DNA of 64,000 bases from Burkholderia contaminans. GTDB taxonomy: Bacteria; Pseudomonadota; Gammaproteobacteria; Burkholderiales; Burkholderiaceae. The notes beneath the pieces are model-generated. The model worked only from the letters and a program-made list of their open reading frames with translations, did not search any database and was not told where the DNA came from. Made by a program: the position numbers and the translations under genes. The DNA is taken from contig NZ_CP090641.1 in NCBI RefSeq assembly GCF_029633825.1, positions 2,356,001 through 2,420,000 on the forward strand. Reading direction: 5' to 3'. This document shows positions 1-7,652 of this stretch, one piece after another (the first letter of the stretch is position 1; each line of letters begins with the position of its first letter).

Positions 1-7
1 GGTCGGG

Positions 8-601
8 ATGAAAAAGGAAACAGGGTCACCAGGGAGCGCGCCCGATACGCGCGAACGCATTCTGCAAACGGCCAGCGAGCTGTTCTATCGGGAGGGTACG
101 CGCGCGGTCGGCGTGGACCTGATCGTCGCGCAGGCCGGCGTGGCGAAGACGAGCCTCTATCGTCACTTCGCGACGAAGGACGACCTGATCGAAGCGTTCC
201 TGCTGCGCGAGGACGCCGATTTCTGGGCGCATTGGGATGCGGTGGCCGCGCAGTACCGGCGCACGCCGCGCGAGGAACTGGATGCGCAGCTGCAATGGAT
301 CGGCGAGCGCATTGCGCGCCCCGGCTATCGCGGCTGCCCGCAGATCAACATCGCCGCCGAATACGCGGACGGCAACCATCCGGCCCGCAAGGTGGCCGTC
401 GCGCACAAGCAGGAACTCCGGCGCCGGCTGGCCGAGCTGGCGGGGGCGGTCGGCGTCGACGAGCCGGAGACCTTCGCACTGCGGCTCGCGACCGTGATCG
501 ACGGCGCGCTGAGCAGCGGGCAGGCGCTGCATGCGCATGGGCCCGTGGCCTTCCTGCAGGAATTCGCGCAACTGCTGTTGCCGAAGAAGGGCCGGAAGTA
601 A
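8..601 (+). CDS. TetR/AcrR family transcriptional regulator
   Basis: A 197-residue DNA-binding repressor of the TetR family. The N-terminal helix-turn-helix lies at about residues 15-60, with the recognition helix around AGVAKTSLYRHFATKDDL. The C-terminal ligand and dimer domain is divergent, as is usual. It starts 8 bases from the window edge, so its upstream neighbour and promoter cannot be seen. It converges on the MarR gene downstream with a 36-base gap. The ligand and targets are not inferable from sequence; the family assignment is secure. Confidence 0.9.
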   Translation: MKKETGSPGSAPDTRERILQTASELFYREGTRAVGVDLIVAQAGVAKTSLYRHFATKDDLIEAFLLREDADFWAHWDAVAAQYRRTPREELDAQLQWIGERIARPGYRGCPQINIAAEYADGNHPARKVAVAHKQELRRRLAELAGAVGVDEPETFALRLATVIDGALSSGQALHAHGPVAFLQEFAQLLLPKKGRK

Positions 602-637
602 GCCGCCTGGCCGCAGCGATCCGCGCGCCGGCCCGGT

Positions 638-1105
638 TCAATCGCGGGCGGCCGGATCGACCGACAGCGCGCGCAACTGGCCGCGCAACTGATCGACTTC
701 CCCCGGCGCGAACGGCCGTTCGATCTCGGCATGCGTCTGCTGCCACAGCGGAAACGCTTCGGCCAGCAGGTCGTGGCCGGCCTGCGTGAGTTCGAGCAGG
801 CGGCTGCGCCGGTCGTCCGGATCCTGGACGATCGTGACCAGGCCGCGCCGCTCGAGCGGCTTGAGCGCGGCCGTGAGCGTCGTGCGGTCCATCGCGAGCA
901 GCGACGCGACCGATTTCATCGGCGCCGGCCGGGGCCGGTTCAGCGACATCAGCAGCGAAAACTGGCCGTTGGTGAGATCCAGCGGGCGCAGCACATCGTC
1001 GAAGATCCGCGCAAGGTTACGCGCCGCGCGCTGCATGTGCAGGCACAGGCAGCAATCGCGCACCATCAGCGTCGTTTCGAAAGGGAGCTTTTCTTTTCGT
1101 GCCAT
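638..1105 (-). CDS. MarR family transcriptional regulator with N-terminal cysteine cluster
   Basis: A 155-residue winged-helix regulator. The winged helix spans about residues 55-110 and includes the wing motif DPDDRRSRLLELT. Helix 1 carries Cys18, Cys19 and Cys21 (DCCLC), close to where OhrR-type members keep their sensing cysteine. Redox or electrophile sensing is therefore plausible but inferred. It is transcribed divergently from a YCII-domain gene and a glutathione transferase. A perfect palindrome in the 81-base intergenic gap, at 1117-1128, is a good operator candidate. The neighbours suggest control of detoxification. Confidence 0.9.
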   Translation of the reverse strand: MARKEKLPFETTLMVRDCCLCLHMQRAARNLARIFDDVLRPLDLTNGQFSLLMSLNRPRPAPMKSVASLLAMDRTTLTAALKPLERRGLVTIVQDPDDRRSRLLELTQAGHDLLAEAFPLWQQTHAEIERPFAPGEVDQLRGQLRALSVDPAARD

Positions 1106-1116
1106 GTTGCAATTGT

Positions 1117-1128
1117 GTTGATATCAAC
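1117..1128. promoter_or_regulatory. Candidate MarR operator
   Basis: GTTGATATCAAC is a perfect 12-base palindrome located 12 bases upstream of the MarR start codon and 59 bases upstream of the YCII-domain start. The position in a divergent intergenic region and the symmetry fit an autoregulatory MarR operator. Binding is inferred. Confidence 0.6.
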
Positions 1129-1186
1129 CTATCGTGTCAAGGTCGAGGCACGGCAGCCCGTCGCGCCCGTCACCGGAGGAGACAGC

Positions 1187-1555
1187 ATGAGTGCTCAACA
1201 GCAGTTGTATCTCGCGGTATTTCTCGGGACCAAGGACAGCCCGGCCATGAAAGCGTGGATCGCGCTGCCGGACGAGGAGCGGCGCACGCGCGAGCGCGAC
1301 GGCATCGCCGCATGGCATGCGTGGGTCGACCGGCATCGCGACGCGATCGTCGAGATGGGCGGGCCGCTCGGCAAGACGAAGACCATCGATGCCGCCGGCA
1401 TCAAGGACACGGCGAACGCGATGAGCGGCTTTACCGTCGTGCGGGCAGCCTCGCACGAAGCCGCGGCCGCGCTGTTCGAAGGTCATCCGCATTTCACGCT
1501 GTTCCCGGGGGTGGCGGTCGACGTGATGCCGGTGCTGGCGATTCCCGGCGCGTGA
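1187..1555 (+). CDS. YCII-related domain protein
   Basis: A 122-residue small alpha/beta (ferredoxin-like) protein of the YCII/DGPF-related type. It has the typical layout of a short enzyme-like domain ending in a strand-rich segment (HPHFTLFPGVAVDVMPVL). The start at 1187 is chosen because GGAGGAG sits just upstream; an upstream in-frame extension to 731 lies across the MarR gene and is rejected. Members of the family are thought to act as small hydrolases or lyases, but most are uncharacterised. It is probably co-transcribed with the glutathione transferase 88 bases downstream and controlled by the divergent MarR protein. Confidence 0.8.
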   Translation: MSAQQQLYLAVFLGTKDSPAMKAWIALPDEERRTRERDGIAAWHAWVDRHRDAIVEMGGPLGKTKTIDAAGIKDTANAMSGFTVVRAASHEAAAALFEGHPHFTLFPGVAVDVMPVLAIPGA

Positions 1556-1643
1556 GCGACGGGCGCGGCCACGCGTCGTGTATCGGCGATGCGCCGTGGC
1601 CTGCAGGCGGAAGCTTTCCCGACATTCTGGATGGAGACTGGCG

Positions 1644-2261
1644 ATGAAGCTTTACGGATTTGCCGGCACCCGCTCGCAACGCGCGCTGTGGGGGCTGAAG
1701 GAACTGGATGCCGATTTCGAGTTCATCTCGGTGAACCTGCTCCAGGGCGAACACAAGCGGCCCGAATTCCTGCGCCTCAATCCGGCCGGCAAGGTGCCCG
1801 TGCTGGTGGACGGCGACCTCGTGATTCCCGAGTCGGCCGCGATCGTGCTGTATCTCGCGGACAAGTACCCGCAGAAGGCGCTGCTGCCGGTCGATCCGGC
1901 GCTGCGGGCGGAGGCTTACCGGTGGGTCATGTTCGCGGTGACGGAGCTCGAGCAGCCGCTGTGGCGGATCACGCGACACTCGTTCATCTATCCGCCGGAG
2001 AAGCGCTCGCCGGCCGATATCGAGCTGGCGCGCGAGGATTTCAGGACGATGGCCGCGATCCTCGACAAGCATCTCGAAGGCCGCGAATTCATCGTCGGCG
2101 ACACGCTGACGGTGGCCGATTGCGTGACGGCTTACCTGATCGACTGGGCCGGCGAGTGCAACCTGATCGAATCGTTTCCGCAGTTGCGTGCGTATCTCGA
2201 ACGGCTGTATGCGCGGCCGAAGGCGCCGCAGCGGATCGCGGACGCGCGCAAGGCGGCGTGA
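1644..2261 (+). CDS. Glutathione S-transferase family protein
   Basis: A 205-residue cytosolic glutathione transferase. The N-terminal thioredoxin-like domain (about residues 1-80) contains the KVPVL cis-proline segment and the ESAAI glutathione-binding motif. The helical C-terminal domain occupies the rest, and the length is normal for the family. It conjugates glutathione to electrophiles or acts as a glutathione-dependent reductase or isomerase; the substrate is unknown. The start at 1644 begins MKLYGFAG, the canonical first strand. It follows the YCII-domain gene in the same direction, so MarR-controlled detoxification is likely. Confidence 0.9.
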   Translation: MKLYGFAGTRSQRALWGLKELDADFEFISVNLLQGEHKRPEFLRLNPAGKVPVLVDGDLVIPESAAIVLYLADKYPQKALLPVDPALRAEAYRWVMFAVTELEQPLWRITRHSFIYPPEKRSPADIELAREDFRTMAAILDKHLEGREFIVGDTLTVADCVTAYLIDWAGECNLIESFPQLRAYLERLYARPKAPQRIADARKAA

Positions 2262-2389
2262 ACGGGCGGCGGCCGGTCATGCGTTGCATCGGCATGGCAG
2301 ACCGTTACGGTGGTGCGCTCGGCGAGCAGCAGTCGGGCCGCGCTTCAGGATGGTGAAGCGTGCGTCGCGAGCGCGGCGCACGCAAGTGC

Positions 2390-3112
2390 TCACGCCACGC
2401 CGTCAGGCCCGCCGAGCATGCGGCACAGCATCGACAGGTCGCTGAGCGTGACGTGCGGTGTCGCGGCCTGCTGCTGCACGCGCTCCGCTTCCGGATGCGT
2501 ATCGCGCACCACCCACGCCGCCTGAAGCCCCGCATTCAATGCGCCGACGATATCGAGGTGGTAATCGTCGCCGACATGTAGCAGTTCCGCCGGCTGCACG
2601 TCGAGCGCCTGCGCCGCCGCATGGAAGATGCCGGGCTCCGGCTTCGCGACGCCGAACGCCTGCGCGCTGAGCGTCGCACGAAAGAATTCGCCGCCGCCGG
2701 TCAGCCGCAGATCCGCGTTGCCGTTGGTCACCGCGATCAACGGAAACCGCGCGCTCAACCACGCAAGCGCCGGCAACGCATCGTCATAGAATTCGACCCG
2801 GTTGCGTGCGGCATAGAAGGCCGCGTACGCCCGGTCGGTGAGCGCGACATCTTCGTTCGCCCGCTCCAGCGCAAGCCGGATCGAGCCGATTCTCATCGCA
2901 CGGAAGTCGCCGGCGAGGTCGGGGCACAATCGTTCGTATTCCTCACGCAAGTCGCTGAGCGCCTGCTGCGTGGGCAGCACGTGCTCGGTCCCGGGCGCGT
3001 GCTCGATCAGCCACGTGCGCAGCTCCCCTTCGGCCCGTACGACGGACGGTCCGAACGGCCACAGGGTGTCGTCCAGGTCGAACGAGAGCGCGGAAACTTG
3101 GGTGAGACGCAT
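2390..3112 (-). CDS. HAD family hydrolase
   Basis: A 240-residue haloacid-dehalogenase-superfamily hydrolase. Motif I is FDLDDTLWP at about residues 11-19, with Asp nucleophile and acid-base Asp. Motif II is near VTNGN, and motifs III/IV include KPEPGIF and GDDYHLDIVGA. These features predict a phosphatase acting on small phosphorylated metabolites. It lies 22 bases downstream of the ornithine-cyclodeaminase-like gene on the same strand and is probably the last gene of that operon. Substrate unknown. Confidence 0.9.
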   Translation of the reverse strand: MRLTQVSALSFDLDDTLWPFGPSVVRAEGELRTWLIEHAPGTEHVLPTQQALSDLREEYERLCPDLAGDFRAMRIGSIRLALERANEDVALTDRAYAAFYAARNRVEFYDDALPALAWLSARFPLIAVTNGNADLRLTGGGEFFRATLSAQAFGVAKPEPGIFHAAAQALDVQPAELLHVGDDYHLDIVGALNAGLQAAWVVRDTHPEAERVQQQAATPHVTLSDLSMLCRMLGGPDGVA

Positions 3113-3134
3113 GGAGGTTGACGGGGAATTTCGT

Positions 3135-4106
3135 TTACCAGGGCCACGGAATGGAGATTCCGGTGCCGTTTTCGAGGGCCTGCCGATACAGGAAGCGTGC
3201 GACGGTCAGGTCCTGCAGCGCGAGCCCGGTCATGTCGAAGACGGTGATCTCGTGCGGCGCGCGGTCGACCGTCGCGGTTCCCGCGAGGATGTCACCGATT
3301 TCCGTGCGTGGCAAATCCGGCGCCCACTGGCACTCGCCGATGCTGCGCGCCTGGTCGTGATCGTCCACGACGATGCGCGCGCGCTCCAGCACGCCTGCCG
3401 GCAGCTCGCGCTTGCCGGCGGTATCGGTGCCCACGCAGGTCAGGTGGGTGCCCGGCCTGACCGCATCCGCATCGAACAGCGGGCCGCCGCCGGGCGTTGC
3501 CGTGATGACCACGTCGCTGTTGGCCACCGCGTCGTTCCGGTCGCGCGCCACGCCGATCGTGCATCGTTCCCGGAAGGCGGGTTCGAACAGCGGGTCGGGC
3601 TCGCCGCTGACGGTCACGTACTGCACGGTGCACCGTTGCGGCAGCAGCCCGAGCGCGTAGTCGAGCTGGACGCGCGCCTGCACGCCGGTGCCGAACACGC
3701 AGATTCGCGCGCTGTCGCGACGCGCGAGCAGTTGCAGCCCGAGGCCCCCGGCGGCGCCGGTTCGCGCGGTGGTGATCGCATTGCCGTCCATGATGCACAG
3801 CGGCCGGCCCGTGGCCGGGTCGAACAGCGCGACGGTGGCCTGATGCGGTTCGCCGCCGAGCCCGCGGTTGCCGGGCCAGAATCCGGCCGCCTTGAAACCG
3901 AGCAGGTCCTGATTCGCGACATCGCCCGACTTGATGCCGAACACGCCGCCGGTGTGCAGCTTCTCGCGCACCACCGGGAACACGCGTCCGGCCCGTTGGC
4001 TATGCAGCACGAAGGCTTCGCGAACGGCCGCCGTCACTTGCGCGGCCTGGAGGGCGGGCGCGACGGCATCGCGGTCGAGAAGCAGGAGTCGGTCGTCTGT
4101 CGGCAT
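3135..4106 (-). CDS. Ornithine cyclodeaminase / mu-crystallin family protein (first copy)
   Basis: A 323-residue NAD-dependent protein of the ornithine cyclodeaminase/mu-crystallin family. The Rossmann motif FGTGVQA follows the conserved TARTGAAGGL segment. Family members deaminate ornithine to proline, or act as ketimine reductases or alanine dehydrogenases; the exact substrate here is not fixed by sequence. The start MPTDDRLLLL at 4106 is preferred; an upstream ATG at 4172 would run through a perfect inverted repeat at 4154-4173. The gene follows a D-threonine-aldolase-like gene and precedes a HAD gene, suggesting amino acid turnover. A second, divergent family member lies at 13396-14475. 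Confidence 0.88.
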   Translation of the reverse strand: MPTDDRLLLLDRDAVAPALQAAQVTAAVREAFVLHSQRAGRVFPVVREKLHTGGVFGIKSGDVANQDLLGFKAAGFWPGNRGLGGEPHQATVALFDPATGRPLCIMDGNAITTARTGAAGGLGLQLLARRDSARICVFGTGVQARVQLDYALGLLPQRCTVQYVTVSGEPDPLFEPAFRERCTIGVARDRNDAVANSDVVITATPGGGPLFDADAVRPGTHLTCVGTDTAGKRELPAGVLERARIVVDDHDQARSIGECQWAPDLPRTEIGDILAGTATVDRAPHEITVFDMTGLALQDLTVARFLYRQALENGTGISIPWPW

Positions 4107-4153
4107 GTTCGGGCAAGCGCGCTCGGCGCCAGGCAAATCGGGGTGATTTAAAT

Positions 4154-4173
4154 TTTGTCCAGATTTGGACAAA
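4154..4173. promoter_or_regulatory. Inverted repeat upstream of the cyclodeaminase-like gene
   Basis: TTTGTCC and GGACAAA form a perfect 7-base inverted repeat with a 6-base spacer. It lies about 50 bases upstream of the chosen start codon (4106) in an AT-rich stretch between this gene and the aldolase-like gene. It may be an operator for an internal promoter. Confidence 0.4.
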
Positions 4174-4215
4174 TAGTCAATGAATCGACGGGGCGGCGCG
4201 GGGGCGCGGTTTTGC

Positions 4216-5346
4216 TCACCACCCGTAGAAGCGCGGCCACGTCTGCGCGCCGCCGTCTTCGCCGATCGCCTGATACTCGGGATGCTGCGCCCCGGTGGCG
4301 CACGCGTGATTCGGCAGGATGCGCAGGCGGGTGCCGATCGGAAACTGCTGCGCGATGCCGGCGTCGGGCGTGCCCGCGCGCGATACGATCCCGTGCTCCT
4401 GGTTGGCGGCGCTCATCAGGTAGTCGCCGAGCACGTCGCCGTGTTCGGTGCAAACCTGCCCGTAGCCGAAGTCGTGCGCCTGGCGCTGCGTGCCGCGGTC
4501 GCGGCTCATCGCCATCCAGCCTGCGTCGACGATCGCCCAGCCTTTCTCTTCCTGGTGCCCGATGACGGTGGTCAGCACCGACAGCGCGATGTCGGACAGG
4601 TCGCACACGCCGATGTTGTGCATCACGAGGTCGAACATCACGTACACGCCGGCGCGCACTTCGGTGACGCCCTCGAGATGTTCCGCCGCGAGGGCAGTGG
4701 GTGTCGAACCGATGCTCACGACCGGGCAGGGCAGCCCGGCCGCCCGAAGGCGCTCCGCCGCCCGCACGGTGCGGCTGCGTTCCTGTTCTGCGATCGCCGC
4801 CAGCGCGTCGGGCGTGCTGTATTCGTAGCTGGAGCCCGCGTGCGCGAGCACTCCGCCGAGCACCATCCCGCCGTCGGCCAGCGCGCGGCCCACGTCGATC
4901 AGCAGGTCGGCGTCGGGCGGAATCCCCGAGCGGTGGCCGTCGACGTCGACCTCGATCCACACTTCGAAGCGCTCGCCGTGTGCGCGCCCGAATTCGGCGA
5001 TCGCGTGCGCGGCCGGCAGGCTGTCGGCGACGAGTTTCAGGTCGCAACCCTGCCGGCGCAGCGCGAGCGCCTGGCCCAGCTTTGAGGGCACCATGCCGAC
5101 GGCGTAGACGATGTCGCGGATACCGTGCGCGAAAAACTGTTCGGCTTCCTTGAGCGTCGACACCGTGATGCCCTGCGCGCCTGCCGCGATCTGGGCATCG
5201 ACGACTTGCGTGCTTTTGGTGGTCTTGACGTGCGGCCGGAACCTGACGCCGAGCGCGTCCAGATGCGCCTGCATGCGGCCGATGTTGTGCTGCATGCGGC
5301 CGACGTCGATCAGGGCGGCCGGGGTGTTGAGAGTGTGAAGGTCCAC
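4216..5346 (-). CDS. DSD1/D-threonine aldolase family PLP enzyme
   Basis: A 376-residue fold-type III PLP enzyme: alanine-racemase-like N-terminal barrel followed by a D-serine-dehydratase-like beta domain. The PLP lysine is in HVKTTK at about residues 39-44. The C-terminal NHAC motif gives His347 and Cys349, the metal-binding pair of this family. It is predicted to cleave D-threonine or D-3-hydroxyaspartate, or to dehydrate D-serine; sequence alone does not separate these. It lies directly downstream of a LysR gene and upstream of the cyclodeaminase-like gene on the same strand. Confidence 0.88.
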   Translation of the reverse strand: MDLHTLNTPAALIDVGRMQHNIGRMQAHLDALGVRFRPHVKTTKSTQVVDAQIAAGAQGITVSTLKEAEQFFAHGIRDIVYAVGMVPSKLGQALALRRQGCDLKLVADSLPAAHAIAEFGRAHGERFEVWIEVDVDGHRSGIPPDADLLIDVGRALADGGMVLGGVLAHAGSSYEYSTPDALAAIAEQERSRTVRAAERLRAAGLPCPVVSIGSTPTALAAEHLEGVTEVRAGVYVMFDLVMHNIGVCDLSDIALSVLTTVIGHQEEKGWAIVDAGWMAMSRDRGTQRQAHDFGYGQVCTEHGDVLGDYLMSAANQEHGIVSRAGTPDAGIAQQFPIGTRLRILPNHACATGAQHPEYQAIGEDGGAQTWPRFYGW

Positions 5347-5426
5347 GATGCGTTGCCTCGGAAGGTTGCCGATGTGAGCATCGTAGAGGCGTCGATGGAC
5401 TACATGTTTAACGCGTGGCTAATCCG

Positions 5427-5445
5427 GCATTAAATGCAGTTTAAT
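5427..5445. promoter_or_regulatory. Candidate LysR site upstream of the aldolase-like gene
   Basis: ATTAAA-TGCAG-TTTAAT (5429-5445) is a perfect 6-base inverted repeat. It overlaps GCATTAA at 5427-5433, the same half-site as in the dyad before the LysR start (6413-6438). It lies in the 129-base gap between the LysR stop and the aldolase-like start, about 80 bases upstream of the latter. Binding by the adjacent LysR protein is inferred. Confidence 0.5.
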
Positions 5446-5475
5446 CGACTGGATCGCGGGGATGCGCAGTGCGGC

Positions 5476-6402
5476 TCATGCGTTGCCGCGCCATGGCGGC
5501 GGGCTGAGAAAGCGCGTCGCGGCTTCGAGAAACACCCGTTGCCGCGCGGAACGGCCGGTGCGCGACTGCAGCAGCGCCGTCACCGGCGCGGGCGGCAGGT
5601 GCCAGTCGGGCAGCAACCGCACGAGCTTGCCGTTCGCCAGCAGCGGTGCGACGTCCCACTCGGAGCGCTCGACGATCCCGAGCCCGTCCAGCGCCCATTC
5701 CGTGATGACGGTGCCGTCGTTCGACGACAGCGCGCCGCTCACGCGGATCACGGCGGAGCGGCGCGGTTCGCCCTTGACGTCGCCGCCTTGCGAGAAGCGC
5801 CAGCGCGGGATGTCCTCGTCGTTCTCGCGCAGGCACAGGCAGTCGTAGCGGGCCAGGTCGGACGGATGGTTCAGTTCCTTGATTCGGCGTGCGTAGGCGG
5901 GGCTTGCGCACAGGAAGCGTTCGTTGGGCGCGAGCGGATACCCGATCCACGACGACGACTTGAGGCTGCCGACATGAACGACCACGTCGGCGCCCGACGC
6001 GCTGGTCAACGGGCTCTCCGACAGATGGAGCGATATTTCCAGTTTCGGATGCGCGCATTGCAGGTCGCGCACGATCCGGGCGACGTACTTTCTGCCGAAG
6101 CCGAGCGGGGCGACGACGCGCAGCGTGCCCTGCACGTCGCCGTGGTCGCCTGCAATGCTGACCGGCAGCGCCTCCACGCGCTCGAGGATGTCGACGGCTT
6201 CCTGGTACAGCCGCTGCCCTTCGTCGGTCAACGCGATTCCTTTCGACTGCCGCACGGCGAGCCGTGCGTTCAAGCGCGCTTCCATCCGCTGCAGGCGAAT
6301 CGTGACGGCGGGCGGCGTGAGATCGAGCAGCCGCGCGGCCGAGGCCAGCGAGCGCGACGTGCCGATCGCGCGGACGATTCGAAGGTCGTCGAGGTCGAGC
6401 AT
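5476..6402 (-). CDS. LysR family transcriptional regulator
   Basis: A 308-residue LysR-type regulator. The N-terminal winged helix-turn-helix starts MLDLDDLRIVRAIGTSRSL with the DNA-recognition segment up to about residue 60. The periplasmic-binding-like effector domain follows. The start at 6402 matches the family's N-terminus; the longer open frame to 6543 runs through a perfect inverted repeat and is not used. It precedes the aldolase-like and cyclodeaminase-like genes on the same strand, so it probably regulates itself and them in response to an amino acid. Confidence 0.9.
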   Translation of the reverse strand: MLDLDDLRIVRAIGTSRSLASAARLLDLTPPAVTIRLQRMEARLNARLAVRQSKGIALTDEGQRLYQEAVDILERVEALPVSIAGDHGDVQGTLRVVAPLGFGRKYVARIVRDLQCAHPKLEISLHLSESPLTSASGADVVVHVGSLKSSSWIGYPLAPNERFLCASPAYARRIKELNHPSDLARYDCLCLRENDEDIPRWRFSQGGDVKGEPRRSAVIRVSGALSSNDGTVITEWALDGLGIVERSEWDVAPLLANGKLVRLLPDWHLPPAPVTALLQSRTGRSARQRVFLEAATRFLSPPPWRGNA

Positions 6403-6412
6403 TTCATGTCTC

Positions 6413-6438
6413 TTAATGCTGGATGTGCCGAGCATTAA
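6413..6438. promoter_or_regulatory. Perfect 8-base inverted repeat before the LysR gene
   Basis: TTAATGCT (6413-6420) and AGCATTAA (6431-6438) are exact inverted copies with a 10-base spacer, starting 11 bases upstream of the LysR start codon. The position would let the protein repress its own gene. The half-site GCATTAA recurs at 5427-5433. Confidence 0.55.
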
Positions 6439-6588
6439 ACCGCACATTGCGCGGAGAAGCCATCGACGTGGCACCGACAGCGGATGCATGGCGAGCACGC
6501 CGAGCCGCTGGACGCTCACTTCATACCCGTGGCAGTACGGCAATGCAGTACGCTGACGCCCCAGCGTGCGCCGAGCCGCAGGTTCTCG

Positions 6589-6817
6589 ATGAATGTGATT
6601 TCTATCTCATATTGAAAAAGAAATCGCGCTGATCGGTGGACACGATTTCTTCTTGCCCATGCTGAAACATTTCGTGCGCGAGCATCCGGAGATTTGAACG
6701 GGATGCGTTGCCGATCACGTCGACAAAAGCGCGCTGTTTGACGAGCCCGCAGCCGCGCTCGGCATGCTGTCGCGCGAGTTCGAAGCGAAGGCGGCGCGGC
6801 TGCGCAAGCCGCGCTGA
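6589..6817 (+). pseudogene. Possible gene remnant interrupted by a stop
   Basis: One reading frame gives a 36-residue peptide from ATG at 6589 (starting MNVIFLSHIEKEI) to a TGA at 6695. It then continues in the same frame as a protein-like stretch (VADHVDKSALFDEPAAALG onward) to a TGA at 6815. The amphipathic, charged composition on both sides of the stop looks like real protein, unlike the arginine- and alanine-rich shadow frames nearby. No good ribosome-binding site is seen. I do not recognise the family. It may be the end of a decayed gene or a short functional ORF. Confidence 0.35.
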
Positions 6818-7058
6818 CGCAGCGCAGCACGGCCGCAGTACGCGCGCGCCGACGCGGCCGAAACCGTCGCGCCGCGATGGTCTGTCCCCCACTTCTGCCC
6901 GGTTCGCCCGCCACAGGGCAAAATACGGGTTTTCCGCACCCGCGAGGGCGCGACCGAATCACGCGCCGGGCGGCGGCAGTGCGCAGTCCGCACGCCGCCG
7001 CCCGGCGCCCAGGCAAGAAACGCTCGCCATGTCGCGAGCCCACAGGAGTCCAGACCCC

Positions 7059-7652
7059 ATGCCCGAATCCAACCTGTCCTTCTTCGGCCGGCTGTCGCTG
7101 GCCGTCGGCACGTTCTTCTCCGTGCTCGGCAACCGCGAGTTCGCGGCCGGCGTGCTGCGCGTGCGCGATGGCGCCCCGGCAGCGGTCGCGCCGGTGCCTG
7201 CCGCAGCCCCGGCTCCGGCCCCGGCACCCGCCGCCGCGCCCGTGAAGGCGCCGGCGCCCGAGCTGCGCGAAGCGAGCCCGCAGGCCGCCCTGCAACTGCT
7301 CGGCCTGCTGCAGCGCGATGCGCGCTTCATCGACTTCGTCGAGGAAGACATCGCCGGCTACGCGGACGCCGACATCGGCGCGGCCGCGCGCCTCGTGCAC
7401 GACGGCTGCCGTGCCGCGCTGCGCGAACACTTCACGATCATGCCGGTGCGCGACGAAGCCGAAGGCAGCCGCGTGACGCTGCCGGCCGGCTTCGACGCGA
7501 CGGCCGTGCGCGTGACGGGCAACGTGGTCGGCGCCGCGCCGTTCACGGGCACCGTCAGCCATCGCGGCTGGCGGGTCACCGACGTGCGCCTGCCGAAGCT
7601 GACGGGCAGCCACGACGCCTCGGTCGTCGCACCGGCGGAGGTGGAACTGTGA
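7059..7652 (+). CDS. DUF2760 domain-containing protein
   Basis: A 197-residue protein with a short hydrophobic N-terminal segment (about residues 6-30), a proline/alanine-rich linker (about 47-67) and a conserved C-terminal DUF2760 domain. The domain recruits a low-complexity-tethered module of unknown function; it is typically encoded beside Hsp70-like genes. The start at 7059 follows AGGAG at 7043-7047; the in-frame ATG at 7029 is less well placed. Its stop overlaps the GTG start of the Hsp70 gene by 4 bases, indicating translational coupling and a joint role. Confidence 0.85.
   Translation: MPESNLSFFGRLSLAVGTFFSVLGNREFAAGVLRVRDGAPAAVAPVPAAAPAPAPAPAAAPVKAPAPELREASPQAALQLLGLLQRDARFIDFVEEDIAGYADADIGAAARLVHDGCRAALREHFTIMPVRDEAEGSRVTLPAGFDATAVRVTGNVVGAAPFTGTVSHRGWRVTDVRLPKLTGSHDASVVAPAEVEL

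Larger units (their letters stand above)
6403..7058. other. Long intergenic region with a possible gene remnant
   Basis: This 656-base stretch separates the LysR gene from the DUF2760 gene. Apart from the LysR dyad (6413-6438) and a possible decayed reading frame (6589-6817), I see no complete gene. The last 240 bases are GC-rich and should contain the promoter of the DUF2760/Hsp70 operon. Confidence 0.6.
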
